Of a stretch of DNA of 5,419 nucleotides, positions 1-5,419 are shown piece after piece. How positions within the stretch are numbered: position 1 is the first letter of the stretch; each line of letters begins with the position of its first letter. The translations under genes and the position numbers were made by a program. The notes beneath the pieces are model-generated. The model was not told where the DNA came from and searched no databases. It saw only the letters and a program-made list of their open reading frames with translations. The stretch lies in the NCBI GenBank assembly GCA_030729445.1, contig JANQXJ010000101.1:1-5419 (forward strand), in the 5' to 3' direction. This DNA is from Limnohabitans sp. (lineage in GTDB: Bacteria > Pseudomonadota > Gammaproteobacteria > Burkholderiales > Burkholderiaceae_C).

Positions 1-29
1 TGATCACCCCAGCGACAGTAAAAAAGCCC

Positions 30-53
30 TGGGCTGCGCACAATCGCAGCCCA
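30..53. repeat. Perfect inverted repeat abutting a start codon
   Basis: Bases 30-38 (TGGGCTGCG) are the exact reverse complement of 45-53 (CGCAGCCCA), with a six-base loop (CACAAT). The right arm ends on the A of the ATG at 53, so in mRNA the hairpin would cover the place where a ribosome binding site should be. Six A residues lie at 20-25. Read leftward on the minus strand, the stem is therefore followed after five bases by six T, which looks somewhat like an intrinsic terminator. No T tract follows on the plus strand. The TGA at 1-3 could be the end of an upstream gene, but this cannot be tested inside the window. The hairpin is seen directly; any role in termination or translation control is inference. 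Confidence 0.6.
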
Positions 54-727
54 TGGGAACCCTCTATTTGGTCCGCCACGGACAAGCCTCCTTTGGGGCC
101 GATGACTACGATCAACTCAGCCCACTGGGCCGCCAACAGGCTGTGCGCTTGGGTGAATATTTGCGGCCCAAGCTGCAAAACAAGCCCATTGAGGCCGTGA
201 TGATGGGCAGCTTGAAGCGCCACCGCCAAACCTGGGAAGGCATTGCCGAAGGCGCGGGCCTGCCGCACACCCCAGCCGTTTGGCCGGGACTGAACGAATA
301 CGACAGCCACGCGCTGATCGAGTCCATCCACCCCGAACCACTGGCCAAACCCGACACGCCCGAGCTGTACCGCCACCACTTTCGCCTGCTGCGCGACGCG
401 CTGCAGGCCTGGATGGCCGGGCGCACCCAGCCGCGTGACATGCCCAGCTATGCCGACTTTGTGGGCGGCATCGAGGCGGCGCTGGACCATGTGCGGCAGT
501 CACACACCGGAGACGTGATGATCGTCTCCAGCGGTGGCCCCATCTCGACTGCCGTAGGCCGCGTGCTGGGCACCCCGCCCGAGACCACCATCGAGTTGAA
601 CCTGCGCATCCGCAACACGGCGCTCACCGAATTTGTGTTCACCCCCAAGCGCCACATGCTGCTGACCTACAACACCCTGCCACACTTGGACAGCGACGCG
701 CACAAAGACTGGATCACCTTCGCTTAA
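53..727 (+). CDS. Histidine phosphatase family protein (phosphoglycerate-mutase-like)
   Basis: A 224-residue cytoplasmic protein of the histidine phosphatase superfamily, in which a histidine takes up phosphate from a small-molecule or protein substrate. The N-terminal signature LVRHGQAS puts the phosphate-accepting histidine at residue 9, between Arg8 and Gly10. An arginine-rich stretch (SLKRHRQT, residues 53-60) matches the second phosphate-binding region, and Glu82 in NEYD is the likely acid/base. The C-terminal motif, usually SHGG, reads VSSGGPI (158-164), so Ser160 stands where the second catalytic histidine is expected; relatives with TSGG at this place are known to me. Length is normal for the family, and there is no signal peptide or membrane segment. 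The frame is also open upstream to the window edge, but the ATG at 53 gives the usual family N-terminus. No good ribosome binding site is visible because a hairpin occupies that region. The family is clear; the substrate is not known. Confidence 0.9.
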   Translation: MGTLYLVRHGQASFGADDYDQLSPLGRQQAVRLGEYLRPKLQNKPIEAVMMGSLKRHRQTWEGIAEGAGLPHTPAVWPGLNEYDSHALIESIHPEPLAKPDTPELYRHHFRLLRDALQAWMAGRTQPRDMPSYADFVGGIEAALDHVRQSHTGDVMIVSSGGPISTAVGRVLGTPPETTIELNLRIRNTALTEFVFTPKRHMLLTYNTLPHLDSDAHKDWITFA

Positions 728-804
728 AACGCCGAATTTCCCTGGTGAAAATTGGGTGTATTCCCTATAAATAACCGTAAAAATTCAAGGGCAAAATAGG
801 CGGC
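728..804 (+). promoter_or_regulatory. AT-rich intergenic region, probable promoter of the Tgl-like gene
   Basis: This 77-base gap is clearly richer in A and T than the coding sequence around it. TATAAA at 766-771 is a possible -10 element, but the -35 position (TGGTGA, 743-748) matches the consensus poorly. A second candidate, CAAAAT at 792-797, lies only seven bases before the ATG and would place transcription start at or next to the start codon. A short AGG (798-800) is the only Shine-Dalgarno-like sequence near the ATG; AAGGG at 787-791 is 13 bases away, too far. A weak AT dyad (AATTT 735-739, AAATT 749-753) is present, but no terminator for the preceding gene can be recognised. Promoter assignment is inference. 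Confidence 0.35.
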
Positions 805-1983
805 ATGAATTGTTCAACCGCCCGGCTTGCCCTTCAGAAACTGGAAGGCGGCATTGAGCTCTCCCAAACACCTGCCGATCTGGTCGATCGAGCGGGTGCA
901 CAACTGAGCGCGGAACTTGAGCAATGGGGCCTTGAGTCGGCAGTTCAGACCCTCGGAGTGCCCTTGAAAGACGGCACGGTGGCCTTGATGGCCAACTTGC
1001 GGCCCGAATTCAAGCAAACCCACATGCCCGGGCACAACAGCCTGAACTTGATCCGCAGCTTGAAGGACATCGACCCAACTGACCACGCCAAACACACCGA
1101 CGAGATCTGGGCTTTGGAGCGTGAAATCTGGGTGGCCCTGCTGGGCTCGCCGCATCGCTTTGCGTTCCATGACCTGAAGGCGCTCCAGTCGCATGTTCGG
1201 GTCAGGCGCAACATGGCCTTGGCCGCACGATTGACCGCGCTGGCCTTCAAAACCGAAGCGGCCGAACGCCCCGAAGCCGATTGGCACTACGAAGAAGAAC
1301 CGGGGTTCATCCTCAAGCCGGGCCGCCCCTTGATCAACGCGCTGATCGCCGCCACGCAACCCGAGGCCACCGGAAAGCTGTACGACTTCTCGTGCTACCG
1401 CGCCACCGAATACGTGATCTTGCTGGGCATCGCACAAGAGTTGCAGGCACACCACCCTGCTTTGCTCGCCGAGTTGCAACAACTCAACGAACGCCACGCG
1501 GTGCGCTCGGGCCAGTTCCATGAGGTGTTCCTGATCGAGTACGGCAGCATGGAGGCGCCTCTGCCTGCCCGCTTTTATGTCCCGGGCGACCGGCTGTGGT
1601 TTCGCAACCCGGACGAGCGCTCCGCCGACGTGACTGGCTACGAAGGCTCTTGGGTCATGTACATGGGCGGCGGCCTGTTCAGCAACTTCTGGAAGCGGGA
1701 CGCACCGTTCACCCTCGAATCCAAAGCCATTGAAATCTTCCACTGGAAAGACGGTGTCTTCACCGATGCCCAAGGCGAGCTGCAGATGGACGAAACGGTG
1801 GTGGAACACCTGGTGGCACAAACCGAGGCCGACCCCGAAGCCCGTGCCCGTGTGCTGGAACGCATGCTGCGCATGCGCGATCCCAAAGGTGTTTATGCCG
1901 AAGGCGGCTGCATCGACACCACCCGCGAATACCCCAAAAACGTGAGCCGCGAGCACTGCGACCTGGTGTTACCCGCATTTTGA
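805..1983 (+). CDS. Tgl-like protein (bacterial protein-glutamine gamma-glutamyltransferase fold, divergent)
   Basis: A 392-residue protein, with no signal peptide or membrane helix seen, that I compared from memory with Bacillus subtilis Tgl, the transglutaminase that crosslinks spore-coat proteins. Matching landmarks occur in the same order: F-x-F-H (residues 119-122) followed by a helix with R-x-N and AA (134-141); a tryptophan and ILK block (160-171); YDFSCYRAT (193-201), matching Tgl's FECATA and placing Cys197 (codon 1393-1395) on the Tgl nucleophile Cys116; PGDRLWFRNP (260-269), matching LGDCLYFKNP; and a G-x-x-V-x-x-x-G block (281-288). The Tgl partners Glu115 and Glu187 align with Ser196 and Ser282, so transglutaminase activity is uncertain; Glu280 is nearby. 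About 115 N-terminal residues and the region after residue 300 have no Tgl counterpart that I recognise; Tgl is about 245 residues. The next gene faces it tail to tail after 18 bases. Homology is fairly likely; function is unknown. Another member of the NlpC/transglutaminase-like cysteine enzymes is the main alternative. Confidence 0.65.
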   Translation: MNCSTARLALQKLEGGIELSQTPADLVDRAGAQLSAELEQWGLESAVQTLGVPLKDGTVALMANLRPEFKQTHMPGHNSLNLIRSLKDIDPTDHAKHTDEIWALEREIWVALLGSPHRFAFHDLKALQSHVRVRRNMALAARLTALAFKTEAAERPEADWHYEEEPGFILKPGRPLINALIAATQPEATGKLYDFSCYRATEYVILLGIAQELQAHHPALLAELQQLNERHAVRSGQFHEVFLIEYGSMEAPLPARFYVPGDRLWFRNPDERSADVTGYEGSWVMYMGGGLFSNFWKRDAPFTLESKAIEIFHWKDGVFTDAQGELQMDETVVEHLVAQTEADPEARARVLERMLRMRDPKGVYAEGGCIDTTREYPKNVSREHCDLVLPAF

Positions 1984-2001
1984 AAACGGGGCCTCGTGAG
2001 C

Positions 2002-2850
2002 TCAGCCCACTTGGTCTGTGAGCGTGTCAGGCGGCAATTGGTCAATTTCACCCAACAACTGCGCCAAAGCCCGACCCGAGGCGCCCAGCAAAGCCTGGCC
2101 TTTTTCAGTGGTGGCGGCCAATGCATTGCCAGCCGCACCGTGGCGGTTGTAGTCCTGCATTTGCCAGCCCAGCTTGGCGCTTTTGCCGTTGCCCAGAATT
2201 TCAAACCGCTCAGCGCGGTCTTGCGAGGTGGAACGGAAGTTTTGCGCCAAGTCCATGCGCACCCTCTCGGGGCGCAGCGCCAGCATCATCGACGTCTCGG
2301 TGTCGCCCGCGTGCACGCCAAAACGGTGTTCTTCGGGCGGAAACAGCGCATTAACATCCCCACCTTGCGCATCGCGCAGCGGCAAATTGAACCAGCTCAC
2401 GCTGTAGACCAGCATGCCCAGCCGGGCCCGCAAATCTCGTGCGACGATGTCCATCACACTGACCTGACCGCCATGGGCGTTGAGCAGCACCAGTTTCTTC
2501 ACGCCACTGGCCGCCACCGACTCGCCGATGTCGGTCCACAAACGGATCACGGTTTCGGCCTTGAGCGTCAAGGTGCCTGCAAAACGCGCGTGCTCAGGAC
2601 TCAGGCCCACCGTTTGGGTGGGCAAAAACAAAACCGGCAAGTCGGCAGGCAAGTGCGGCAAGCAAGCCGCCACCACCCCATTGACCAAATCGGTGTCCAC
2701 CGACAGCGGCAGGTGCGGGCCGTGTTGCTCGGTGGCGGCCACGGGCAAGATGGCGATGGCCCGATCGATGGCACGGCCTGGTGCCAAGGCCTGAAAATCG
2801 AGGGTGGTCCAGTCGGCCCAAAAACGCGAAGGGTTTTGCATGTTCGGCAT
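2002..2850 (-). CDS. Creatininase-family metallohydrolase
   Basis: A 282-residue member of the creatininase (creatinine amidohydrolase) superfamily, whose members hydrolyse or rearrange cyclic and linear amides with two divalent metal ions. Metal-site motifs are present in family order: ATEQHGPHLPLSVDTD (residues 39-54), giving Glu41, His43 and Asp52 as ligands; NAHGGQ (124-129), giving His126; and HAGDTETS (180-187), a form of the family HAGxxETS motif. True creatininase has NGHYEN in the second motif, with a metal-binding glutamate. Here that position is Gly128, as in most non-creatininase members, so creatinine is not a safe substrate call; other branches act in cofactor synthesis (MftE, ArfB). 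No signal peptide is seen. The start at 2850 has no strong ribosome binding site, and a second in-frame ATG lies three codons in. It is divergent from dsbD and converges on the Tgl-like gene; the 18-base gap between the two stops holds no clear terminator. Confidence 0.9.
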   Translation of the reverse strand: MPNMQNPSRFWADWTTLDFQALAPGRAIDRAIAILPVAATEQHGPHLPLSVDTDLVNGVVAACLPHLPADLPVLFLPTQTVGLSPEHARFAGTLTLKAETVIRLWTDIGESVAASGVKKLVLLNAHGGQVSVMDIVARDLRARLGMLVYSVSWFNLPLRDAQGGDVNALFPPEEHRFGVHAGDTETSMMLALRPERVRMDLAQNFRSTSQDRAERFEILGNGKSAKLGWQMQDYNRHGAAGNALAATTEKGQALLGASGRALAQLLGEIDQLPPDTLTDQVG

Positions 2851-2940
2851 CTTAATGGAGCCCGGGCGTGTACAGTGCCTTTCGCAATGTGATGAAGAGC
2901 CCCCTGCTCTAGGCGTTGGGGGTCAGAAAGAAGGATGGAC
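2851..2940. promoter_or_regulatory. Divergent intergenic region between the creatininase homologue and dsbD
   Basis: This region must hold the start signals for both the leftward creatininase-family gene and the rightward dsbD, but no good -35/-10 pair was found on either strand. TACAGT at 2871-2876 is a four-of-six -10 match for dsbD with no matching -35. A small hairpin, AGAGC-CCCCT-GCTCT (2896-2910), lies in the presumed dsbD leader. A six-codon open frame (ATG 2892 to TAG 2912) overlaps it and is probably chance. Regulation cannot be deduced from the bases alone. Confidence 0.35.
2928..2935 (+). promoter_or_regulatory. Ribosome binding site that favours a GTG start for dsbD
   Basis: The sequence AAGAAGGA is a strong Shine-Dalgarno match. 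Its last A is the first base of an ATG at 2935, which leaves no room for initiation there. A GTG in the same frame at 2941 sits five bases downstream, close to ideal spacing. The GTG at 2941 is therefore the likelier start; choosing it removes two residues from the signal peptide. Confidence 0.6.
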
Positions 2941-4842
2941 GTGAAAGTTTCCGTGTTCTCGCGTGGCTGGGCCACTGTTCAAAGCTGGGGCTTGGCTCTC
3001 GGGCTGGGGCTGAGCGCCCTTTTGTTGACGCCGCTGCCCGGCCAGGCACAAACCGGCACGCTGTTTTCGGCCAAGTCCGCCCCCGCCAGCACCTCAGTCT
3101 CTTCCACTTTGCTCGGTAGCGCAGCCCATGTGGTCAACACCGAGCAGGTCCGGGCCGAATTGCTGGTCCACGCCCCCGAGGGCATTCGCGCTGGACAAAC
3201 GTTTTGGTTGGGCCTGCAGATCGAGCACCAGCCGCATTGGCACACCTATTGGCAAAACCCAGGCGACTCGGGCTTGCCCACGCGGCTGCAGTGGCAGCTG
3301 CCTGCGGGCTTGCAAGCCGGAGACATTCATTGGCCCCTGCCCAAAAAATTTCCCATCGGTACCTTGGCCAACTACGGCTACGAAGGCCGTTTGCTGTTGA
3401 CTGTGCCCGTGATGGTGGGGGCGGACTTCCGCTTCCCCGACACCGGGTCACTGACCCTGGGCTTGCAGGCCGAATGGTTGGTGTGCCGCCAGGAATGCAT
3501 CCCGCAAGAAGGCCGCCTCAGCTTGATTCTGGCCTCTGCCGCGCCCCAAAAAACCCACGCAGCTGGGTTTGAAGCGGCCCAAAAGCTCAGTCCCACACCC
3601 ATGGCACAGCTGAAACAAGGCGGCACCTGGATCACGGGCGGCCAAGCCACCTTGTCCGCTGACGCCAAGCAGATCAGCCTGCGCGTGCACGGCCTGCCTG
3701 CGGCCTGGCGTGGCCAGACCGTGAGCGCCTTCCCGGTCACCCCCAATGTGGTGCACAACGCGGCCGTACAGGGCAAAGACTGGACACAAAACTGGCAAGG
3801 CGCGGTTTGGAGCGCCCAGATTCCGGTGTCTGAAGAACGTGGCGACAGCCCAACATCAATGCGCTGGGTGATCGCGGTGGGGCCCGAGTCTGCCCCCAAA
3901 GCCCCAGCTTTTGACATCGAAACACCCGTGCAAGGCACTTGGCCCGCGCTGGCCCAAGCTGCGCCCGCTGAGATTTCACCCGCTTTGGCCAAAGCTCTGG
4001 CCGAGAACGCCAGCACCGCACAAAAGCCAGCGGCCTCCAGCACCACCGCATTGGGCCTGACGCTGGCCGTTTTGGGGGCCTTGGTGGGCGGGTTCTTGCT
4101 CAACCTCATGCCCTGCGTGTTCCCGGTCTTGGCCATCAAAGTGATCGGTTTTGCCCAAGCCGACACCTCTCAGGCCCAACACCGCGCGGCAGGCATGGCT
4201 TACACCGTGGGTGTGGTGCTGTCGTTCATGCTGCTGGGCGGCCTGATGCTGGGTCTGCGGGCTGCGGGCGAGCAACTGGGCTGGGGCTTTCAATTGCAGT
4301 CGCCCCCGGTGGTGGCGGGTCTGGCGCTTTTGTTCACCCTGCTGGGCCTGAACCTCGCGGGCGTTTTTGAATTTGGGCAGATGCTGCCCAGCAGCCTGGC
4401 CACGCTGCAAAGCCGCCACCCCACGGTGAACGCCCTGCACCGCGCCCTTCATGGGGGCCTCTTTGGGCCTGGCGATTGCGCTGCCCGTATGGCAGGCACT
4501 CCTGGTCTTTGCCGCCATGGGCGTGGGCATGGCATTGCCGTATCTGGCAGCGAGCTGGTGGCCAGGCATCGCCCGCGCCCTGCCGCGCCCTGGGGCCTGG
4601 ATGGAGACTTTCCGCCAAGCCATGGCGTTTCCGATGTTTGCCACCGTCATTTGGTTGCTGTGGGTGTTGGGCCAACAAACCGGCATCGATGGGGCGAGCA
4701 GCCTGCTGGCCTTGTTGCTCACGGTGGCTTGGCTGGTTTGGGCCCTGGGCCTGAGCGGCCGCACACGTTGGGTATTGAGTGGCATGGCCTTGGCCGCCTT
4801 GCTGTGGCTGGGCAGCAGTTGGTTGCCCTTGGCTTTGCGTGA
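2941..4842 (+). CDS. dsbD: DsbD N-terminal part: signal peptide, periplasmic domain, three membrane helices, then out-of-frame tail
   Basis: Numbering is from the GTG at 2941. A basic start and a hydrophobic run ending GQA suggest signal-peptide cleavage after about residue 36. The periplasmic domain follows, with HWHTYWQNPGDSG (about 98-110) and VCRQEC (181-186); Cys182 and Cys186 (codons 3484 and 3496) are the expected redox pair of a DsbD/ScsB N-terminal domain. A second beta-rich stretch reaches about residue 345. Membrane helix 1 begins near residue 370 and holds MPCVFP with Cys392 (codon 4114-4116), helix 2 spans about 418-441 and helix 3 about 457-477. Genuine DsbD sequence ends at residue 498 (4434). 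The remaining 135 residues to the TGA at 4840-4842 are the wrong frame read through GC-rich DNA and resemble nothing. As written, the product would lack half the membrane domain and the thioredoxin domain, so it should not work as a reductant transporter. Confidence 0.8.
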   Translation: MKVSVFSRGWATVQSWGLALGLGLSALLLTPLPGQAQTGTLFSAKSAPASTSVSSTLLGSAAHVVNTEQVRAELLVHAPEGIRAGQTFWLGLQIEHQPHWHTYWQNPGDSGLPTRLQWQLPAGLQAGDIHWPLPKKFPIGTLANYGYEGRLLLTVPVMVGADFRFPDTGSLTLGLQAEWLVCRQECIPQEGRLSLILASAAPQKTHAAGFEAAQKLSPTPMAQLKQGGTWITGGQATLSADAKQISLRVHGLPAAWRGQTVSAFPVTPNVVHNAAVQGKDWTQNWQGAVWSAQIPVSEERGDSPTSMRWVIAVGPESAPKAPAFDIETPVQGTWPALAQAAPAEISPALAKALAENASTAQKPAASSTTALGLTLAVLGALVGGFLLNLMPCVFPVLAIKVIGFAQADTSQAQHRAAGMAYTVGVVLSFMLLGGLMLGLRAAGEQLGWGFQLQSPPVVAGLALLFTLLGLNLAGVFEFGQMLPSSLATLQSRHPTVNALHRALHGGLFGPGDCAARMAGTPGLCRHGRGHGIAVSGSELVARHRPRPAAPWGLDGDFPPSHGVSDVCHRHLVAVGVGPTNRHRWGEQPAGLVAHGGLAGLGPGPERPHTLGIEWHGLGRLAVAGQQLVALGFA

Positions 4843-5266
4843 AGCGCCTGCTGAAGCACTTGCCAGCAACACCAGCGCCAGCCAAAGCGCAACCGGCACC
4901 TTGTCCAGCGCCAACGGTGCCGCTTGGCAAGCTTGGTCTGAAGCTGCCGTGCAAGCCCAGCTGGCCGCAGGCCGCCCGGTGTTTGTGGATTTCACCGCCG
5001 CCTGGTGCGTGACCTGCCAGTACAACAAAAAAACCACGTTGGCCGACGCCAGCGTGCTGGCCGACTTTGCGGCAAGGCAAGTGGTGCTGATGCGGGCCGA
5101 CTGGACACGCCGCGACCCAGCGATCACGCAGGCGCTCACGGCACTGGGCCGCAGCGGCGTGCCAGTCTATGCGCTTTACGCCCCCGGCCGAGCCCCCATG
5201 CTCTTGTCGGAACTGCCGAGCGTGGCCGAAGTCCAAACCGCCTTGCAGGGACTTCCGGCTCGTTGA
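4451..5266 (+). CDS. dsbD: DsbD C-terminal part: membrane helices 5-8 and thioredoxin domain, out of frame with the N-terminal part
   Basis: DsbD sequence in this frame begins before the ATG, at 4433, with PCTAPF; the cysteine (codon 4436-4438) is the second redox cysteine of the membrane domain. A TGA at 4427-4429 closes the frame upstream. The ATG at 4451 lies inside helix 4 and is not a natural start. From that Met, membrane helices lie at about 12-34, 52-74, 83-101 and 107-125. An Ala/Ser-rich linker (130-158) follows, then a thioredoxin-like domain with VDFTAAWCVTCQ (179-190), whose Cys186 and Cys189 (codons 5006 and 5015) form the active-site pair. The stop is TGA 5264-5266. Without the N-terminal half it has no signal peptide and no first membrane cysteine. 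It is most likely the stranded 3' half of dsbD rather than a separate gene. A separate CcdA-less thioredoxin gene is a weaker alternative, because the helices belong plainly to DsbD. Confidence 0.8.
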   Translation: MGASLGLAIALPVWQALLVFAAMGVGMALPYLAASWWPGIARALPRPGAWMETFRQAMAFPMFATVIWLLWVLGQQTGIDGASSLLALLLTVAWLVWALGLSGRTRWVLSGMALAALLWLGSSWLPLALREAPAEALASNTSASQSATGTLSSANGAAWQAWSEAAVQAQLAAGRPVFVDFTAAWCVTCQYNKKTTLADASVLADFAARQVVLMRADWTRRDPAITQALTALGRSGVPVYALYAPGRAPMLLSELPSVAEVQTALQGLPAR

Positions 5267-5352
5267 GCCGCCCTGTTGAAGCGCAGCCGTGTCGCGGACG
5301 GCCCTGAAAGTGACGCCGTCGATCTGCGTTCGCGGCCTGCCACAATAAGGGC
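5267..5352 (+). promoter_or_regulatory. Intergenic region with probable hemE start signals
   Basis: Eighty-six bases separate the dsbD stop from hemE. A weak five-base stem (GCCGT 5286-5290, ACGGC 5298-5302) has no T tract, so it is not a convincing terminator. CACAAT at 5341-5346 resembles a -10 element six bases before the hemE ATG, with AAGGG (5347-5351) between them, only one base from the ATG. No matching -35 is visible. A transcript starting at or very near the ATG is possible, but this is inference. Confidence 0.3.
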
Positions 5353-5419
5353 ATGAGCTCTTTTGCCCCCCTCCAAAACGACACCTTCCTGCGTGCTTGC
5401 CTGCGCCAGGCCACCGACC
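5353..5419 (+). CDS. hemE: Uroporphyrinogen decarboxylase, N-terminal fragment (runs off the window)
   Basis: Only 22 codons are visible. They read MSSFAPLQNDTFLRACLRQA followed by Thr-Asp, which matches the well-conserved N-terminus of HemE (E. coli LKNDRYLRALLRQP). HemE is a cytoplasmic enzyme of haem and sirohaem synthesis that removes four carboxyl groups from uroporphyrinogen III to give coproporphyrinogen III. The catalytic regions lie beyond the window. The ATG at 5353 gives the usual N-terminus. It has the same strand as dsbD but probably has its own promoter in the 86-base gap. The truncation is due only to the window end. Confidence 0.9.
   Translation, partial: MSSFAPLQNDTFLRACLRQATD

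Larger units (their letters stand above)
2941..5266 (+). pseudogene. dsbD: dsbD/scsB-type thiol:disulfide interchange gene, broken by an internal deletion and frameshift
   Basis: The intact relative is an inner-membrane protein that passes electrons from cytoplasmic thioredoxin through a membrane domain to periplasmic disulfide isomerases and other thiol proteins. All expected parts are present but in two frames: signal peptide, periplasmic N-terminal domain with C-x3-C, membrane domain with its two cysteines, and C-terminal thioredoxin domain with WCVTC. The frame is right up to TVNA (ending 4434) and resumes one base later with PCTAPFMGAS (from 4433). Relatives have roughly twelve residues between these points, forming the first part of membrane helix 4. 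A deletion of 3n+2 bases, about 35 to 38, explains both the missing residues and the frame change. The halves add up to about 775 residues, against a little under 790 expected. A real mutation or an assembly error are both possible. The 5' and 3' limits are given as for the intact gene. Confidence 0.8.

Noticed and set aside
814..1956. A 380-codon open frame on the minus strand opposite the Tgl-like gene
   Set aside because: Its translation looks like a mirror of GC-rich coding sequence and matches no family, while the plus strand carries ordered Tgl landmarks. It is best explained as a shadow of codon bias.
1984..2001. A shared terminator between the convergent Tgl-like and creatininase-family genes
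   Set aside because: The 18-base gap has only a short imperfect GGGC/GCCC pairing and the GAGCTC palindrome, with no T tract on either strand.
1996..2892. A 298-codon plus-strand open frame over the creatininase homologue
   Set aside because: The minus strand has all creatininase metal motifs in order; the plus-strand translation has none and is rich in His, Gln and Arg, as expected for a shadow.
2892..2912. A six-codon upstream open frame (MKSPLL) before dsbD
   Set aside because: It has no ribosome binding site and is short enough to arise by chance; nothing suggests an attenuator.
4427..4440. Programmed ribosomal frameshifting in dsbD
   Set aside because: There is no slippery heptamer, and a dozen conserved residues are absent, which frameshifting cannot restore.
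4435..4842. The 135-residue tail of the first dsbD frame as a new C-terminal domain
   Set aside because: The same bases in the next frame encode conserved DsbD helices 5-8, so the tail is out-of-frame reading and not a fusion.
3976..5139. Long minus-strand frames across dsbD, up to 387 codons
   Set aside because: They run opposite clear DsbD membrane and thioredoxin domains and have low-complexity Ala/Gln/Arg composition without recognisable motifs.

Overview
The window is a GC-rich, gene-dense stretch of bacterial chromosome with short intergenic gaps. The protein types and their recalled resemblance to other sequences suggest a betaproteobacterium of the order Burkholderiales, probably Comamonadaceae-like. 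That placement is inference from sequence character, not from a database search. No mobile element, CRISPR array, tRNA or rRNA was seen.

Layout from left to right. (1) A 9-bp perfect hairpin (30-53) runs directly into the start codon of a histidine-phosphatase-family gene (53-727, +). (2) After an AT-rich gap (728-804) comes a 392-residue protein (805-1983, +). Its central part aligns by eye with the spore-coat transglutaminase Tgl of Bacillus, including the position of the nucleophilic cysteine; this is the least expected gene here. (3) Facing it tail to tail, 18 bp away, is a creatininase-family metallohydrolase (2002-2850, -). (4) A divergent intergenic region (2851-2940) leads to a DsbD/ScsB-type thiol:disulfide reductant transporter (2941-5266, +). 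This gene is broken: its two halves lie in different frames, and about a dozen residues of the fourth membrane helix are missing at about 4431-4435. (5) The last 67 bases are the start of hemE, uroporphyrinogen decarboxylase (5353-, +), which runs off the window.

The genes do not form one obvious pathway. The phosphatase, the Tgl-like protein and the creatininase homologue are most safely read as separate accessory or housekeeping enzymes. DsbD would carry electrons from cytoplasmic thioredoxin to periplasmic oxidoreductases, and hemE belongs to haem synthesis. The points most worth a second look are the Tgl-like protein with altered catalytic partners, the internal deletion in dsbD, and the phosphatase that has serine where the second catalytic histidine is usual.
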